A DNA stretch of 64,000 bases from Epiperipatus broadwayi (taxonomy: Eukaryota > Onychophora > Udeonychophora > Euonychophora > Peripatidae): the NCBI GenBank assembly GCA_028023455.1, contig JAQFVV010006255.1, forward strand, positions 2,790,001 to 2,854,000, read 5' to 3'. Positions within the stretch are counted from its first letter, which is position 1, and every line of letters begins with the position of its first letter. Both the position numbers and the translations under genes were made by a program. The notes under the pieces are model-generated. The model saw only the letters and a list, made by a program, of their open reading frames with translations. It was not told the origin of the DNA and did not search any database. Shown piece after piece: positions 12,890 through 23,760 of this stretch.

Positions 12890-13930
12890 AATAATTAAGA
12901 AAATGTAAATATGAACAATCAAAAATCATTAGAATTATTAACGATATTTAATAATCATTTGGCCCTGTAAACAATAAAATGCCTGAAAATGCAAACTCTT
13001 AATTATGAAAATGTAAATATGAAAAATGTGATAAACCAAAAATTTATTAACGATATTTAACAATAATTTGTTACGGTAAAATAATTATGAAAATGTAAAT
13101 ATAAATAATTAAAAATCAGTATTTTCAATTATATTTTAATCAAAAATCAGTATTTTCAATAATATTTTAATATTCAAACAAAAAAATTAATCAAATGTAA
13201 ATATAAAAAATGGGATAAACCAAAAATTATTAACAATAATTTGCTACGGTAAAATAATTATGAAAATGTAAATATAAATAATCAAAAATCTTTAATCAAA
13301 AATCAGTATTTTCAATGATATTTTAATATTCAAACAAAAGAAGTAATAGCTAAACCCAAATTCATTATTTACAAGTAACTGCCTTTCGTAAATATTGCGA
13401 TACGCAAAAAGGGTGAAATGGCGGATTTTACAACCAATTTTTCCCCATACTGTTTCCAGAATGTAATTATAAGCAATATTTAAGTAATCGACAAACAAAA
13501 GGCAATAATAGGTAAAAAAAAAAAATTTTTTCCATGGTATTTAATAAATCCAAATTGATTATATTAAAAGAAAAAATGGGAAAAATTGCTGTCAAATATT
13601 TACTACAAGTAACTGCCTTTCATAAATGCTGCGATACTGAACAACGTAAAATGGCTGATTTTGCAACCAATTTTTAGCCGTACTGTTTCCAGAATATTAT
13701 TATAAGCAATTTTTAAGTAATCGTATCGTGAAATAAAGCTACAATAAGAGGTAAAAAATCATATATTTTTTGGGGGATGGTATTTAAAAAAAAAAAAAAA
13801 AAGCAAAAAAATTATTATCAAAATTTTAACTATAAACAATTTCCTTTCTCAGCTACTGCGATAATGAAAAAGGAAAAATGACGCCATGACAAGCAATTTT
13901 CCCCATACTGTTTATGAAACAAAATTACAA
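12890..13930. repeat. Degenerate tandem repeats inside Merlin
   Basis: Two repeat types. At 12890-13320 a short A-rich unit (AAAATGTAAATATGAA...AATCAAAAATC...) recurs about five times. At about 13370-13930 a ~240-bp unit (CAAGTAACTGCCTTTC...ATACTGTTTCCAGAAT...TTTAAGTAATCG) is present twice in good shape (from about 13371 and 13604), and a third, more diverged copy (from about 13840) keeps only the TGCGATA and CCCCATACTGTTT parts. They lie downstream of the transposase stop. Confidence 0.7.
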
Positions 13931-13982
13931 AAGTAAAAAAAAAAAAAAGGTATATTAAATAAATTATACTTACAAATAAAAG

Positions 13983-14866
13983 TCACTGTGGTGGACTGAA
14001 TTCACGGATATGTTGCAAAATAGCAGTATAAGGGTCATCTTTGAAGCATCGCCTCCACATGAATTCCGTTAAATACGAATCCAAGTGTTGTCTAGCTGTA
14101 CCTCTGTGCTTCTTGTTCCGCCATTTAAGTACCCTCCACAACCTTTCTATATTTTGAGTGTGGACTCCAGTCGATGGGTCCACAAAATTATAGGTGTGAT
14201 TGACCTGAAGATGATCGTATCTGGCCTCCTTTAATTCATCGGTTTTATAACCTTTCCAGCAGTCGCTGTAAATTGTAGATCCTTCCTGCACATTGTCTCT
14301 GATGGCTTACATGAGAGTGGACGCGGTTCTGTCTTGAATGGCTACCACAAAACATTCATCCATCTCCCTGCAAACACCACCGAATATCCACTGCTGGGGG
14401 GGGGGGTACTCTGCCGGCATTATTTTTTCATCTTGAAAAAAGACTTTTGGCAATTTCAACAACCCTGTTAGGGCCTCCAATTTTCACTTTTTCTTTACAT
14501 AATAGTCTCCATGTGCAGACTTCACGGAGATAATTGTTCCAGTCGATTGCTGTTTTACTGGCGATTTCCAACTGCTCCTCACAAAATCGTACCGATGCCA
14601 ATTCTCTACACCAACTACATATATAAATCTGATCGCAGTGACCAAACTAATTCTGGATCCTTCAAACCAAGTCCCTTTTCTGATAGCGATCCTTTTACAA
14701 CAGTCTTTAATATTGCAGCGCCATTGCTTCTCATAGTTCTTAATATATATAGTCATAGGATGGCCATTAACACAAAATTTCCCACTCGGGATAATTCCAT
14801 ATGTTTGGAAAAATTCAACTGCTCATCTTCAGAAGATGGTAAGTCCCACAATTTTATATCCGACAT
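13983..14866 (-). pseudogene. Merlin transposase (IS1595/ISXO2-like DDE), inactivated
   Basis: The reading starts at an ATG complementary to 14864-14866 (MSDIKLWDLPSSED) and ends at the stop at 13983-13985. A frameshift near the start leads into a zinc-ribbon-like part (CVNGHP, then QWRCNIKDCCKR), then KGTWFEGSR. The catalytic half shows [32 protein letters not shown] and [13 protein letters not shown]. Breaks: a stop after KSLFSR, a frameshift at the G-run 14396-14406 (C-run on the coding strand), and a stop before AIRDNVQ. By comparison with ISXO2-type enzymes, the first Asp (usually in a VVEIDES-type motif) reads Ala here, while the later Asp (YSDCW) and Glu (NIERLW) remain. The protein cannot be active as it stands. 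Confidence 0.85.
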
Positions 14867-15358
14867 TTTCTTCTAAGTTGTTGATTAGTAATAAGTTAAA
14901 AAAATTAGTAATAAAAATAACACGGCAATCAAAATGTAAATTAGTAATAAAAATCACAAAAAATGTAATTAGTCAGCAATAAAAATGTTAAATAAATAAC
15001 AATAATTAATAAAAATCACAAAAATTAGTAATCCAAATCACAGCAATGAAAATGTAAAACAAGCAATAATTTCGCAGTTAGCAAAATGAAAACCTCACAA
15101 AATGGCGTATAACAGATAATAGAAAAAAACACCTCTTGCTTGCAATACGACAGCAGGTAAAAGACAGATATTTACCACAATTCACCGCAATATTACGTAA
15201 TCTTGAAGTTGACCACGAATATACCTTGATCATTTCTATCGATTAGTCATGCCAATGTTTCAGTTGCCATGACATTGTTTTGCTTGATCATCGATTTTAT
15301 CTACCGGCGGCTTGTGTAGTACGTCATAGCTTAGTTAATACTCAAATACCCTTATTTT

Positions 15359-15620
15359 CAAAGTTAAAATTTTCTGGTTTGTTTGATTTTATCTATAATT
15401 ATATTCAGGTAAAATGTCATTAATATTTTTACATTCGAATTTGGATTTGTGCTATAAGATTTAATTATTTTATTTGAAATAAAACTTGCCTTGATAATTT
15501 TGCTTTAATATGCTTAGAAAAGGGATTATTTTTGTTAAAATAATTAAACACATCTTTTTATGGAACATTTGTTTTTGAGAAATTTAATGAAATTTAAAAT
15601 TTCATTGATAGTATAGATAA

Positions 15621-15714
<94 letters not shown>

Positions 15715-16384
15715 GCTTTTGCTTTTAGTCAATCACTATTTTTTTATGTAATAATTAATGATAACCTTAGATACTGAGTTTAAAATTAAAGGCAATATTT
15801 ATTTATTCATTTATTTTTGATATTTTTTGTTTTAAGTTTTGTGTATATTGATCACAGATTGTCTAAATAATGCATTATGATAATATTGAAAATAGTCTTG
15901 TGTTTATATATATATTTTAAGAAGTGGATAAAGTTGAAAATTTAAAGAATTTTATTTTATGAGCTTCCATTTTTTGAAAGAAACTTTTTATCACATTGTT
16001 TTACAATTAGAACTATTTCAAATGACATTGAATTAAGAAATGCTTTATAATGATAATCATTAACTTGCAAAATAAAAAGTAATTAGTTAAAAAATATAGA
16101 GATGAGTCATTTTTATATTCATGAATAGGGATAAACAAATGTAAGCATATTAGAAAAATGAAAAGTTTTACATTTAACTTATTTTTAAATATAGTTTTTT
16201 TTTCCTTTCTATTTGATGTGTTAACTTCATTCTATTGAAAGAACTTTTCTTTATAAAGTTAGATTATAAGAAATTGCTTTATTATAATAGTCAAATCTTT
16301 GGCTAAAAATTTGAATAGAAAATAATAAAAAAAAATTTTAATTTTATTATGCATTATAACTTTTACAGATTTACAATACTAATG
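15359..16384. repeat. A+T-rich DNA with a (TTA)n microsatellite
   Basis: A perfect (TTA)n array of about 95 bp spans 15620-15714, close to the Merlin insertion. The rest, up to the foldback cluster, has no recognised feature. Confidence 0.8.
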
Positions 16385-17868
16385 AATAACTGAAACACAA
16401 GCTTTTTATATACCTGTGTCTATATATGTAATATAGGGTATATGAGCACAGACTTTCACATGACCCACCATTCTCCACTCTATCAAATAACACTGATACA
16501 CTCAAGTACATATATGCTGAAAAGATAAATAATCACCAATATACGTATTTCATGCTAAACCAGCAATCATCAGTTGGTCCAGATTATCATCTCCCACACA
16601 TATATACTATAAGTGCTCAGATATATATTAAGATAGACAATCTTCATACTTTAATGGACAGGCTCCAATCTACTACACACTCCAACTCTTCAACCATCCA
16701 TCCAATTGAAAATCTGAAGATAGAATGCTCGAAGGCCACCCTGAGGCCAAGATTCTTGTCACACCCATGTTGACCTAAAGTCAATCTGAACACCACATGT
16801 ACAGGACATAATCCATTAAATACATATGCAAGGCTGGGCAGACATCTCTATAATGTAATAACTGAAACACAGGCTTTTTATATACCTGTGTCTATATATG
16901 TAATATAGGGTATATGAGCACAGACTTTCACATGACCCACCACTCTCCACTCTATCAAATAATACTGATACACTCAAGTACATATATGCTGAAAAGATAA
17001 ATAATCACCAATATACGTATTTTCCTGTACATGTGGGGTTCAGATTGACTTTAGGTCAACATGGGTGTGACAAGAATCTCGGCCTCAGGGTGACCTTCGA
17101 GCATTCCATCTTCAGATTTTCAATTGGATGGATGGTTGAAGAGTTGGAGTGTGTAGTAGTTTGGAGCCTGTCCATTAAAGTATGAAGATTGTCTATCTTA
17201 ATATATATCTGAGCACTTATAGTATATATGTGTGGGAGATGATAATCTGGACCAACTGATGATTGCTGGTTTAGCATGAAATATTTATAACGGTGATTAT
17301 TTATCTTTTCAGCATATATGTATTTGACTGTATCAGTGTTATTTGATAGAGTGGAGAGTGGTGGATCATGTGAAAGTCTGTGCTCATATACCCTATATTA
17401 CATATATAGACACAGGTATATAAAAAACCTGTGTTTCAGTTATTACATTATAGAGATGTCTGCCCATCCTTGCATATGTATTTAATGGATTATGTCCTGT
17501 ACATGTGGGGTTCAGATTGACTTTAGGTCAACATAGGTGTGACTAGAATCTCGGCCTCAGGGTGGTCTTCGAGCATTCCATCATCAGATTTTCAATTGGA
17601 TGGATGGTTGAAGAGTTGGAGTGTGTAGTCGATTGGAACCTGTCCATTAAAGTATGAAGATTGTCTATCTTAATATATATCTGAGCACTTATAGTATATA
17701 TGTGTGGGAGATGATAATCTGGACCAACTGATGATTGCTGGTTTAGCATGAAATACGTATATTGGGGATTATTTATCTTTTCAGCATATATGTACTTGAG
17801 TGTATCAGTGTTATTTGATAGAGTGGAGAGTGGTGGGTCATGTGAAAGTCTGTGCTCATATACACTAT
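16385..17868. repeat. Foldback repeat cluster: two direct and two inverted units
   Basis: Unit 1 (16385-16856, +, ~472 bp) starts AATAACTGAAACACAAGC and ends GACATCTCTATAATGT. Unit 2 (16857-17022, +) is its first ~166 bp only. Unit 3 (17024-17444, -) is inverted, beginning CCTGTACATGTGGGG and ending CAGTTATT. Unit 4 (17445-17868, -) follows head to tail with unit 3. The arrangement is > > < <, so a transcript could form a long hairpin. Units differ by only a few percent by eye. Each nearly full unit carries a fortuitous 73-codon frame (16552-16773 +, 17056-17277 -, and within 17543-17896 -). The family core AACCAGCAATCATCAGTTGG also appears at 9.3, 19.3, 42.6 and 53.2 kb. Confidence 0.9.
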
Positions 17869-19310
17869 TAAATACTAATGAATATAGATTTAGCAAACCT
17901 ATTATATCTTAGAGTTATATAAGATTTTTATCAGTGAATGATACCTATTTTATAATGAAATTTGCACTGAATTTTATTTTTTTCTCTCAAACAATTTTCT
18001 TAAGTTTTTCTGTGTGTGTGTGTGTGTGTTTTTATCGTTATCTTGTTTCTATTTTTGTTTAGCATTTTACTAATTTTTTTTTTTTGAAAGTGATTAGTGG
18101 TATATAATGGGTAATGATATAGGATGCTGATAGTGACCGTTGATTTCTGTTGAGTAATGTGAATAAAAATACTCATAAACGATTCTTATTGAAATTTTAT
18201 AAATAAGTAGAGACCATTCGTTGTAGTTACCAGAAATCTATATGGATGACAGAAATTATAGTAATTGGTCATGGGATGATTATTAGTGAAATTTGTGTGT
18301 GTGTGTGTGTGTAGATATATACACACATATACACTCAACATATTTATAATCTATATATACACAGATATCATATTTATAGATTGTTGTCATTTAATAATGA
18401 AGAAAGAAATAATAATATCACTACCCAAGAAATTATTCTTCTTGAATTATATTTTCTCTATTTTTTGAACCGAAATAATGAAGTATTAAAAGTTTCATTT
18501 ATCTAATTTTATATTTTAAAACTGTCATGACTTTTACTTTGGAAAATGCGTTCGGAAGGATTTGGGGTTTTGTAGAGTAATTTGTAATCAATATTTCATA
18601 CTGTTGTCATATTTTAATTACACATTGACAGGTTTGGGGCTGACTTCAGCCAGTCTACATTGGTCAGTTGTGGTTTTAACATTTCCTGCCATTTTACTTT
18701 GATTGGCTTTTATTATTCTATTTCTAAGTAGTAGAGATTAATATGTTTAAACTTAACTAAAGATTAAGCAATTGTACTATATTTTAATTTAGTTGTCATT
18801 GTATTTTTTAAAAACTTTTATAAATTGCTTTAATGACTATAATAGAATTTAAAAATATAAAATATATCCTGGTTAGCATCAAAATATTCTCTCTCTCTCT
18901 CCTTCACACACACACACACAAACTTAATATTTGTATCAGTAAGTTTTTTTGTTTACCGTTTTAAACTTTTCTGTAGAAGTCAAATTATTTCAAAATAATT
19001 TATTTGAAAATAATGTTTTGTACAATGCACGGCTATTTTTTTTTTAAATGATTTTATTTTAGTTTTGAGCAATTTATTTGGAGAAGATGGGGAATAGATT
19101 GGTCTTAATTTGCACCAGTGGACCACTTATGAAATTACTATTTTTTTTATCTTGACTTTTTAGATTAAAAGTTTATGCTTTCACTTATTTTGTATTTTAG
19201 CAAAAGAATTGATATTTTAATAGTAAAGTATTACTATTACTTTTTGTTAATTATTGTATGTATAATACTTTTTTTCTCCAATATATTGTATTTTTAATGT
19301 AATTATAAAG
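17869..19310. other. Non-coding DNA with dinucleotide microsatellites
   Basis: Contains (GT)n at about 18010-18029, (GT)n followed by a (TA/CA) tract at 18294-18325, and a (CT)n-(CA)n compound repeat at about 18889-18920. No gene recognised. A patch near 18540-18720 is less A+T-rich but unassigned. Confidence 0.6.
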
Positions 19311-19592
19311 GATTTGAACCCTGATTTTCAAATTCTTTTCAGCTATCTAATCTAGCTCATACAACCGATACATATGATCACATACATGTAAAAAAGATAA
19401 ATAATCTTTAATATACATACTTCGTGCTGTTCCAGCACTCATCTGTTGGTCCAGATCATCATCTTCCACACACATATGTAATCAGTGCTCGGTTTATATT
19501 AAGATAGCAAATCTTCAAACTTTAATGAAGAGGCTTCAGTCCATTCCCCCATCCAACTCTTCAGCCCTCCATACCATTGAAAATTTCCTTTA
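19311..19592 (+). repeat. Foldback-family repeat, second subfamily
   Basis: Starts GGATTTGAACCCTGATTTTC, passes through ATACAACCGATA and AAAAAAGATAAATAAT, then the shared core (TGTTCCAGCACTCATCTGTTGG, GATCATCATCTTCC) and ends near CATACCATTGAAAAT. It matches the 53.1-53.75 kb copies better than the 16.4-kb cluster. The GGATTTGAACCC start is the complement of a GGGTTCAAATCC (tRNA B-box-like) motif. It sits just downstream (3' side) of RTE copy 1. Confidence 0.75.
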
Positions 19593-19695
19593 ATTACATC
19601 TAAACCCCAGGATATACCTGTATTTAAATACTGTATTCTTAATGGTAAATTATGTAAAAATATAATTTGTGTATTTTTACTTTTTCTAGCTACTT

Positions 19696-20349
19696 TTATT
19701 GATATCTATCATCATTATCAATCCACTGCAGGATGGTTTCTCCAAGTTCAATCCATCTTCTCCGATCTTTAGCATCTCTTCTCCACATCACCCCTGCACA
19801 CTTTTTTATTTCATCCATCCATCTCACATGGGGTCTCTTTCTGGGTCTTTTACAATCTCTTGAAATCCAGTTTAAGATTTCAATTGTCCATCTATTATCA
19901 TCTCTTCTAGCAATATGGCCAGCCCAATTCCACTTCAATCTTTTCATTTTTTCAATGAGGTCAATAACACCTGTTTCTTCTCTTACCCATATATTGCATT
20001 TTCGATCTCTTCTTGTTACTCCCAACATGCATCTCTCCATACTTCTTTGAATGGTCTGAAATCTCTGTATTACTCTTCTATTAAGTGTCCAAGTCTCAGA
20101 TCCATAAGTAAGAACTGGTAAAACACCTTTATTAAAAACCCTCCTTTTTAAACACATAGGCATATTTCCTTTTAGTATCAAGTTATTTCTACCAAAAGTA
20201 CTCCAACAAAGTTTAATTCTATGATTAATTTCATCCATTATGTTTCCATCTGTATTAATAATCTGACCAAGGTATTTGCAGCTGTTAACTTCTTCTAACT
20301 CATCATAATCAATCTTTATTTTCATATTTTGAGAAAATCCATTAAACAT
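19696..20349 (-). pseudogene. RTE ORF2 C-terminal domain
   Basis: A continuous 217-codon frame. Recognisable parts: SCKYLGQIINTDGNIMDEI, LPVLTYGSETWTLNRR, ERCMLGVTRRDRKCNIWVRE, KWNWAGHIARRDDNRWT, KRPHVRWMDEI, DRRRWIELGE. These are the usual conserved C-terminal blocks of RTE-type ORF2 downstream of the FADD box. The Met at its start is internal to the original protein, not a real start. It is the best preserved RTE tail in the window and serves as reference for the copies at 4.8, 30.5 and 47 kb. Confidence 0.88.
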
Positions 20350-21300
20350 TACTTTAGTCTTTTTAACATTTATCTTTAGTCCTAATTTTCTACTTTCATC
20401 TGATTACTCCTGCAGCTCTAAAGCATTATTTGCAAAAACAATTACATCATCTGCAAAATCTAAATGACTTAAATAATCTCCATTTATTTTTACTCATTTA
20501 GCTTCCCAAATACTTCTTAAACCCCTAAACATCACATGATCACTACTGTATGGAGAGTTTTGCCCTGTTTTAAAAAACTTCTTGCAGCACTGCTGTAAAA
20601 AGTTTTGGAGATATGGAGTCACCCTGTCTTACACTCTTCTTAGTGTTAACTTTCCTAGTATCATTATGTAATCTAATTGTTGCTGTTGCATTTTTATAAA
20701 TATTCTTTAAAATATGACAATATCCTGAATGTATACTTTGATGATCCAATGCTTTAATCACTGACGAAATGTTTATAGAATCAAAGGCCTTTTCATAATC
20801 TACAAATCCAAAGCATAATGGAAACTCATATTCATTTGTCCTTTCTATAACTTCTCTCAATACCTGGGTATGATCTACTGTACTAAAACCAATTTTAAAT
20901 CCAGTTTGTTCTTTTGTTTGGAGGAAATTGAATGTTCTCTGTAGATGAGTTGTAATTATCTTGGTAAAAATTTTGTGTAAAACTGATAAAAAGGCTGATA
21001 GGTCTTTAATTTCTAATATCTTCTTTATCATCTTTTTTAAATATTAATACTGCATTCTGCCAATCATCTAGTACATCTTTATCATTTAGACATTTGGTAT
21101 ATAACTTTGCTAAAAAAAATTATATTTCTTTGCCTGCTTCTTTTAATATATCAATTATAATTCCATCATTACCTGGAGCCTTTCCTTTCTTTATAAATTT
21201 AATTGCATGTCTCACTTCTTCATTTAAAATTCTGGGCAATTCGGAAGATACAGTAGATATAGGAGATACTTGTTCTTTATTACTATATAATTCTTGATAT
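20350..21300 (-). pseudogene. RTE reverse transcriptase domain, interrupted
   Basis: From 5' to 3' on the minus strand: IKFIKKGKAPGNDG, then KLYTKCLNDKDVLDDWQNA, ISLF-type block, TKEQTGFKIGFSTVDHTQVL, FVDYEKAFDSI (first catalytic Asp block), KNIYKNATATIRLHNDTRK, VRQGDSISPKLFTAVLQEVF, and LDFADDVIVFA (FADD at 20446-20457). Frameshifts lie near 21030, and a stop lies after the ALELQE block (about 20402). The frame is also broken at 20519-20576 by a short foreign insertion that splits LQEVF from the next block. Confidence 0.85.
20519..20576 (+). mobile_element. 58-bp internally deleted family-S element with TSD
   Basis: ACTTCTT occurs at 20512-20518 and 20577-20583. Deleting the 58 bp between plus one repeat rejoins the RTE frame exactly. 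The insert contains CATCACATGATCAC near its left end and GTATGGAGAGTTTTGCCCTG near its right end: the same two ends, in the same relative orientation, as the ~180-bp element at 28381-28559. I infer a copy of that family with its middle deleted. Confidence 0.75.
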
Positions 21301-21330
21301 TCAAGAACATATTTGTAAGGATTAGATCTT

Positions 21331-22579
21331 TGATTATTGAATTATTAAATAAAAATATCACAGATAAAATAAAATAAACTTAAAAATTTTGTTCTTCTAA
21401 TATCTTTTTTTTTAATATTTTGTCATTTATAAAATTTATAGAATTAATAATTAAAATTTTTGTTAAAGTTATTTAATTTGAAATCAATATTAACAAAAAA
21501 AGTTCACATAAAACTGTATTTTGAATTAACCACTTTAATTTAATTCAAAAGTCATAGCTATTTCAAATTTGTGTTGCATTTTTTAATATATAATAAATAC
21601 TTTTGTTAATTTTTTACTTATAGTTATTTATATATACACATATATCTATATGTACAACAAAAAGATTTTTATGAAATAAAAAGTTTTTGGAAATTACTAT
21701 ATATTTAGTTATCTATGTTGAAAAATTTTTATGATCAGTAATAAAAAAAATTTTGTTTAACATCTCCAAAAGCATCCCATTGTTTAATGTCTTAAAAAAA
21801 TGTCAATCCACCAACATAGAAAGTTTATCCATATTGGTAAAGTGATAGTATTTTGGTGAAATATTTATTCAATTTTTCATGGTTTTGGTGTCCTGTCAAT
21901 AGTAATATCAACATTGTGCCCAAATTAAAATCTTTTTATTAAACATTTTAGTGGAAGTTGAACATCTGGAGAAAATTTCAAACAAGTTTGTATTTTCTGT
22001 TGTTTTTTTTTTTTTTAATGTAACAAATTGGGAAGAGTAATAAAATAGTGAATCTCCATAAAGTTGGAATGTGTTGAGTTTTTTACATTTGTTTAAACTG
22101 TTTGATCGAGAATGTCTTTCGAAATTTTTCAAAGATTAAAAAATATTAGCCAATGTGAGGAATTTAATGCCTTCCAGCCTTAAGGAAATCTATTATTCTA
22201 TTTTTCTTCCCATCTTCCACTTTTGCAATGTGACCTAGAAAGAAAAAGTGAAAATACACAAACTTGTTTTGAATTTTTTTTAAGTGTGATTGATACACTT
22301 TCTAATTAAATAATTAATAAAGAGTTTAATTAACATGCAGTCTTAATATTATTTAAGATGTGACAATGCTTCAATACACCAAAGTCTTGACGAAGGTTAA
22401 ATAAGACTTTATTAAAAGATTGATGCCTAATTATGTGGATCGATTTTTGGAGATTTAAAAGAAATATTTGGTGTTGTTTTAATAATCAACGTATGCCATT
22501 TTTAACACTAGAGGAAGCTACAGAAGCATCCCATGTGGTTATAAACTGTCCCAGATATTTTGTCCAATCTGTATAAAAA
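21331..22579. other. A+T-rich DNA, unassigned
   Basis: No exon or transposon protein recognised on either strand. A mildly less A+T-rich stretch around 22180-22570 was read in all frames without a match. Confidence 0.5.
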
Positions 22580-23760
22580 AATATTAATTTTTATCAAAAA
22601 AAGAAAAACAGAAAATAATCTATAAAATTGTTCCTGATATTTTGTCTCCAAAATCAATTTCTAAACTAATAATATAAAAATAAGTGCAACTACCTATCAA
22701 ATGCATGGTGGGAAAATAAATTAAACCAAAATAAAAACAGGACAAAAATAAATATTTAGAATTTAGCCAATATTAATATTTCATCCAAAACAAAAAAATA
22801 AATTAGTAGCATCTATAGATAAGATTTTAAAAAATCAAAATTTGAAAACAATATTTATAGTTTAGCAAATATTAATATTTGACAAAAAAAATTACTAGCA
22901 GCTTGTCCACAAAATAAATAACTGCTTATATGATAAATATATTAAAATTATTTTTAAAATTAAATGTAACATGGTTAAAAAAATTAAAACAAATAAAATA
23001 TCAAATACATGATTAAACTAATTACTAAACAAATTATTAAACTAACTCAAGAAAGAGAAAAATGCATATACTTATGATGGGATAATGCAATTTTAGATAT
23101 TTAATCAAAATACCTATATTTGATTAAACAATATTTATTTTATGTTGTTTATCCATAAATAGATATGTTACTTGTAATTAATTAACAAATACTAAAGTCA
23201 AAACATTTTGGATATTTTGTTAAATGCAAAATAAATTTTAAAAAATCAATGTTTGCATGAATTTTGACAAAAATAAAATGGTTACTTAATATGTTACATG
23301 TAATTAATTAACAAATATTAAAATCAAAACATTTGGATATTTTATTAAATGCAAAATAAATTTAAAAAATCAATGTTTGCATGAATTTTGACAAAAATAA
23401 AGTGGTTACTTAATGCCCAAAATAAATTTCTAAATTAAGATAAAAACATGACGAAAAACAAAACCAACAGATTACTATTAAAATAGTATCTAGCAAATAT
23501 TACAATCAAAATACTAAGGCTATTACATTAAACAAAAAATAATAATAATTTTTAAACAATAGAGTTTATCAAATATTAATATTTGACCAATAAAACTCAA
23601 CAAATTATTATGATCTACTAATAAATGTAAGCAATGCATAATAAATATTAAAATGAATTTTACAATTAATAAGTAAAACTATAAAAACATTACATATGCT
23701 TAAAAAATTAAAACAAATAAACATTAAATATATACCTGGACCAATGTAAGAATGAAAAAA
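22580..23760. repeat. A-rich imperfect repeats with a 126-bp tandem duplication
   Basis: The + strand is unusually A-rich, and related phrases recur (ATATTTA...AGCAAATATTAATATTTGAC; CAAAATAAATT). Within it a ~126-bp unit (TATGTTACTTGTAATTAATT...) is duplicated at 23164-23289 and 23290-23413 with few differences. Possibly an old minisatellite-like array; no coding. Confidence 0.6.

Larger units (their letters stand above)
12591..15350 (-). mobile_element. Merlin DNA transposon, full length with TIRs and TSD
   Basis: The 37-bp ends 12591-12627 and 15314-15350 are inverted copies with one mismatch (left end starts GGTACTTGAGTATTAACTAA). They are flanked by an exact 8-bp direct repeat, CTTATTTT, at 12583-12590 and 15351-15358. 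An 8-9-bp TSD is typical of Merlin (IS1016-related). The 2760-bp element carries a broken IS1595/ISXO2-like transposase on the minus strand. Its left 200 bp contains an extra hairpin, and 12.9-13.9 kb holds degenerate tandem repeats. The near-identical TIRs and perfect TSD suggest the insertion is younger than the state of its coding region implies, so it may have been mobilised in trans as a non-autonomous copy. Confidence 0.9.
19690..21330 (-). mobile_element. RTE-type LINE copy 1, 5' truncated
   Basis: The minus strand encodes most of an RTE-like reverse transcriptase: a pre-RT segment (IKFIKKGKAPGNDG), then the RT core, FADD box and long C-terminal domain. It is truncated near 21330, before the endonuclease. 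The 3' end lies just past the stop at 19696, with a short imperfect repeat tail (GATATCTATCATC). It carries a 58-bp insertion with a 7-bp TSD (20512-20583). Decay is moderate: a few frameshifts and stops over 1.6 kb. Confidence 0.88.

Noticed and set aside
14511-14876. 121-codon + frame
   Set aside because: Shadow of the minus-strand Merlin transposase; no motif of its own.
15620-15714. (TTA)n as a possible CRISPR or regulatory array
   Set aside because: Simple trinucleotide microsatellite with no spacers.
19733-20121. Plus-strand frames of 105 and 68 codons
   Set aside because: Antisense to the RTE C-terminal domain.
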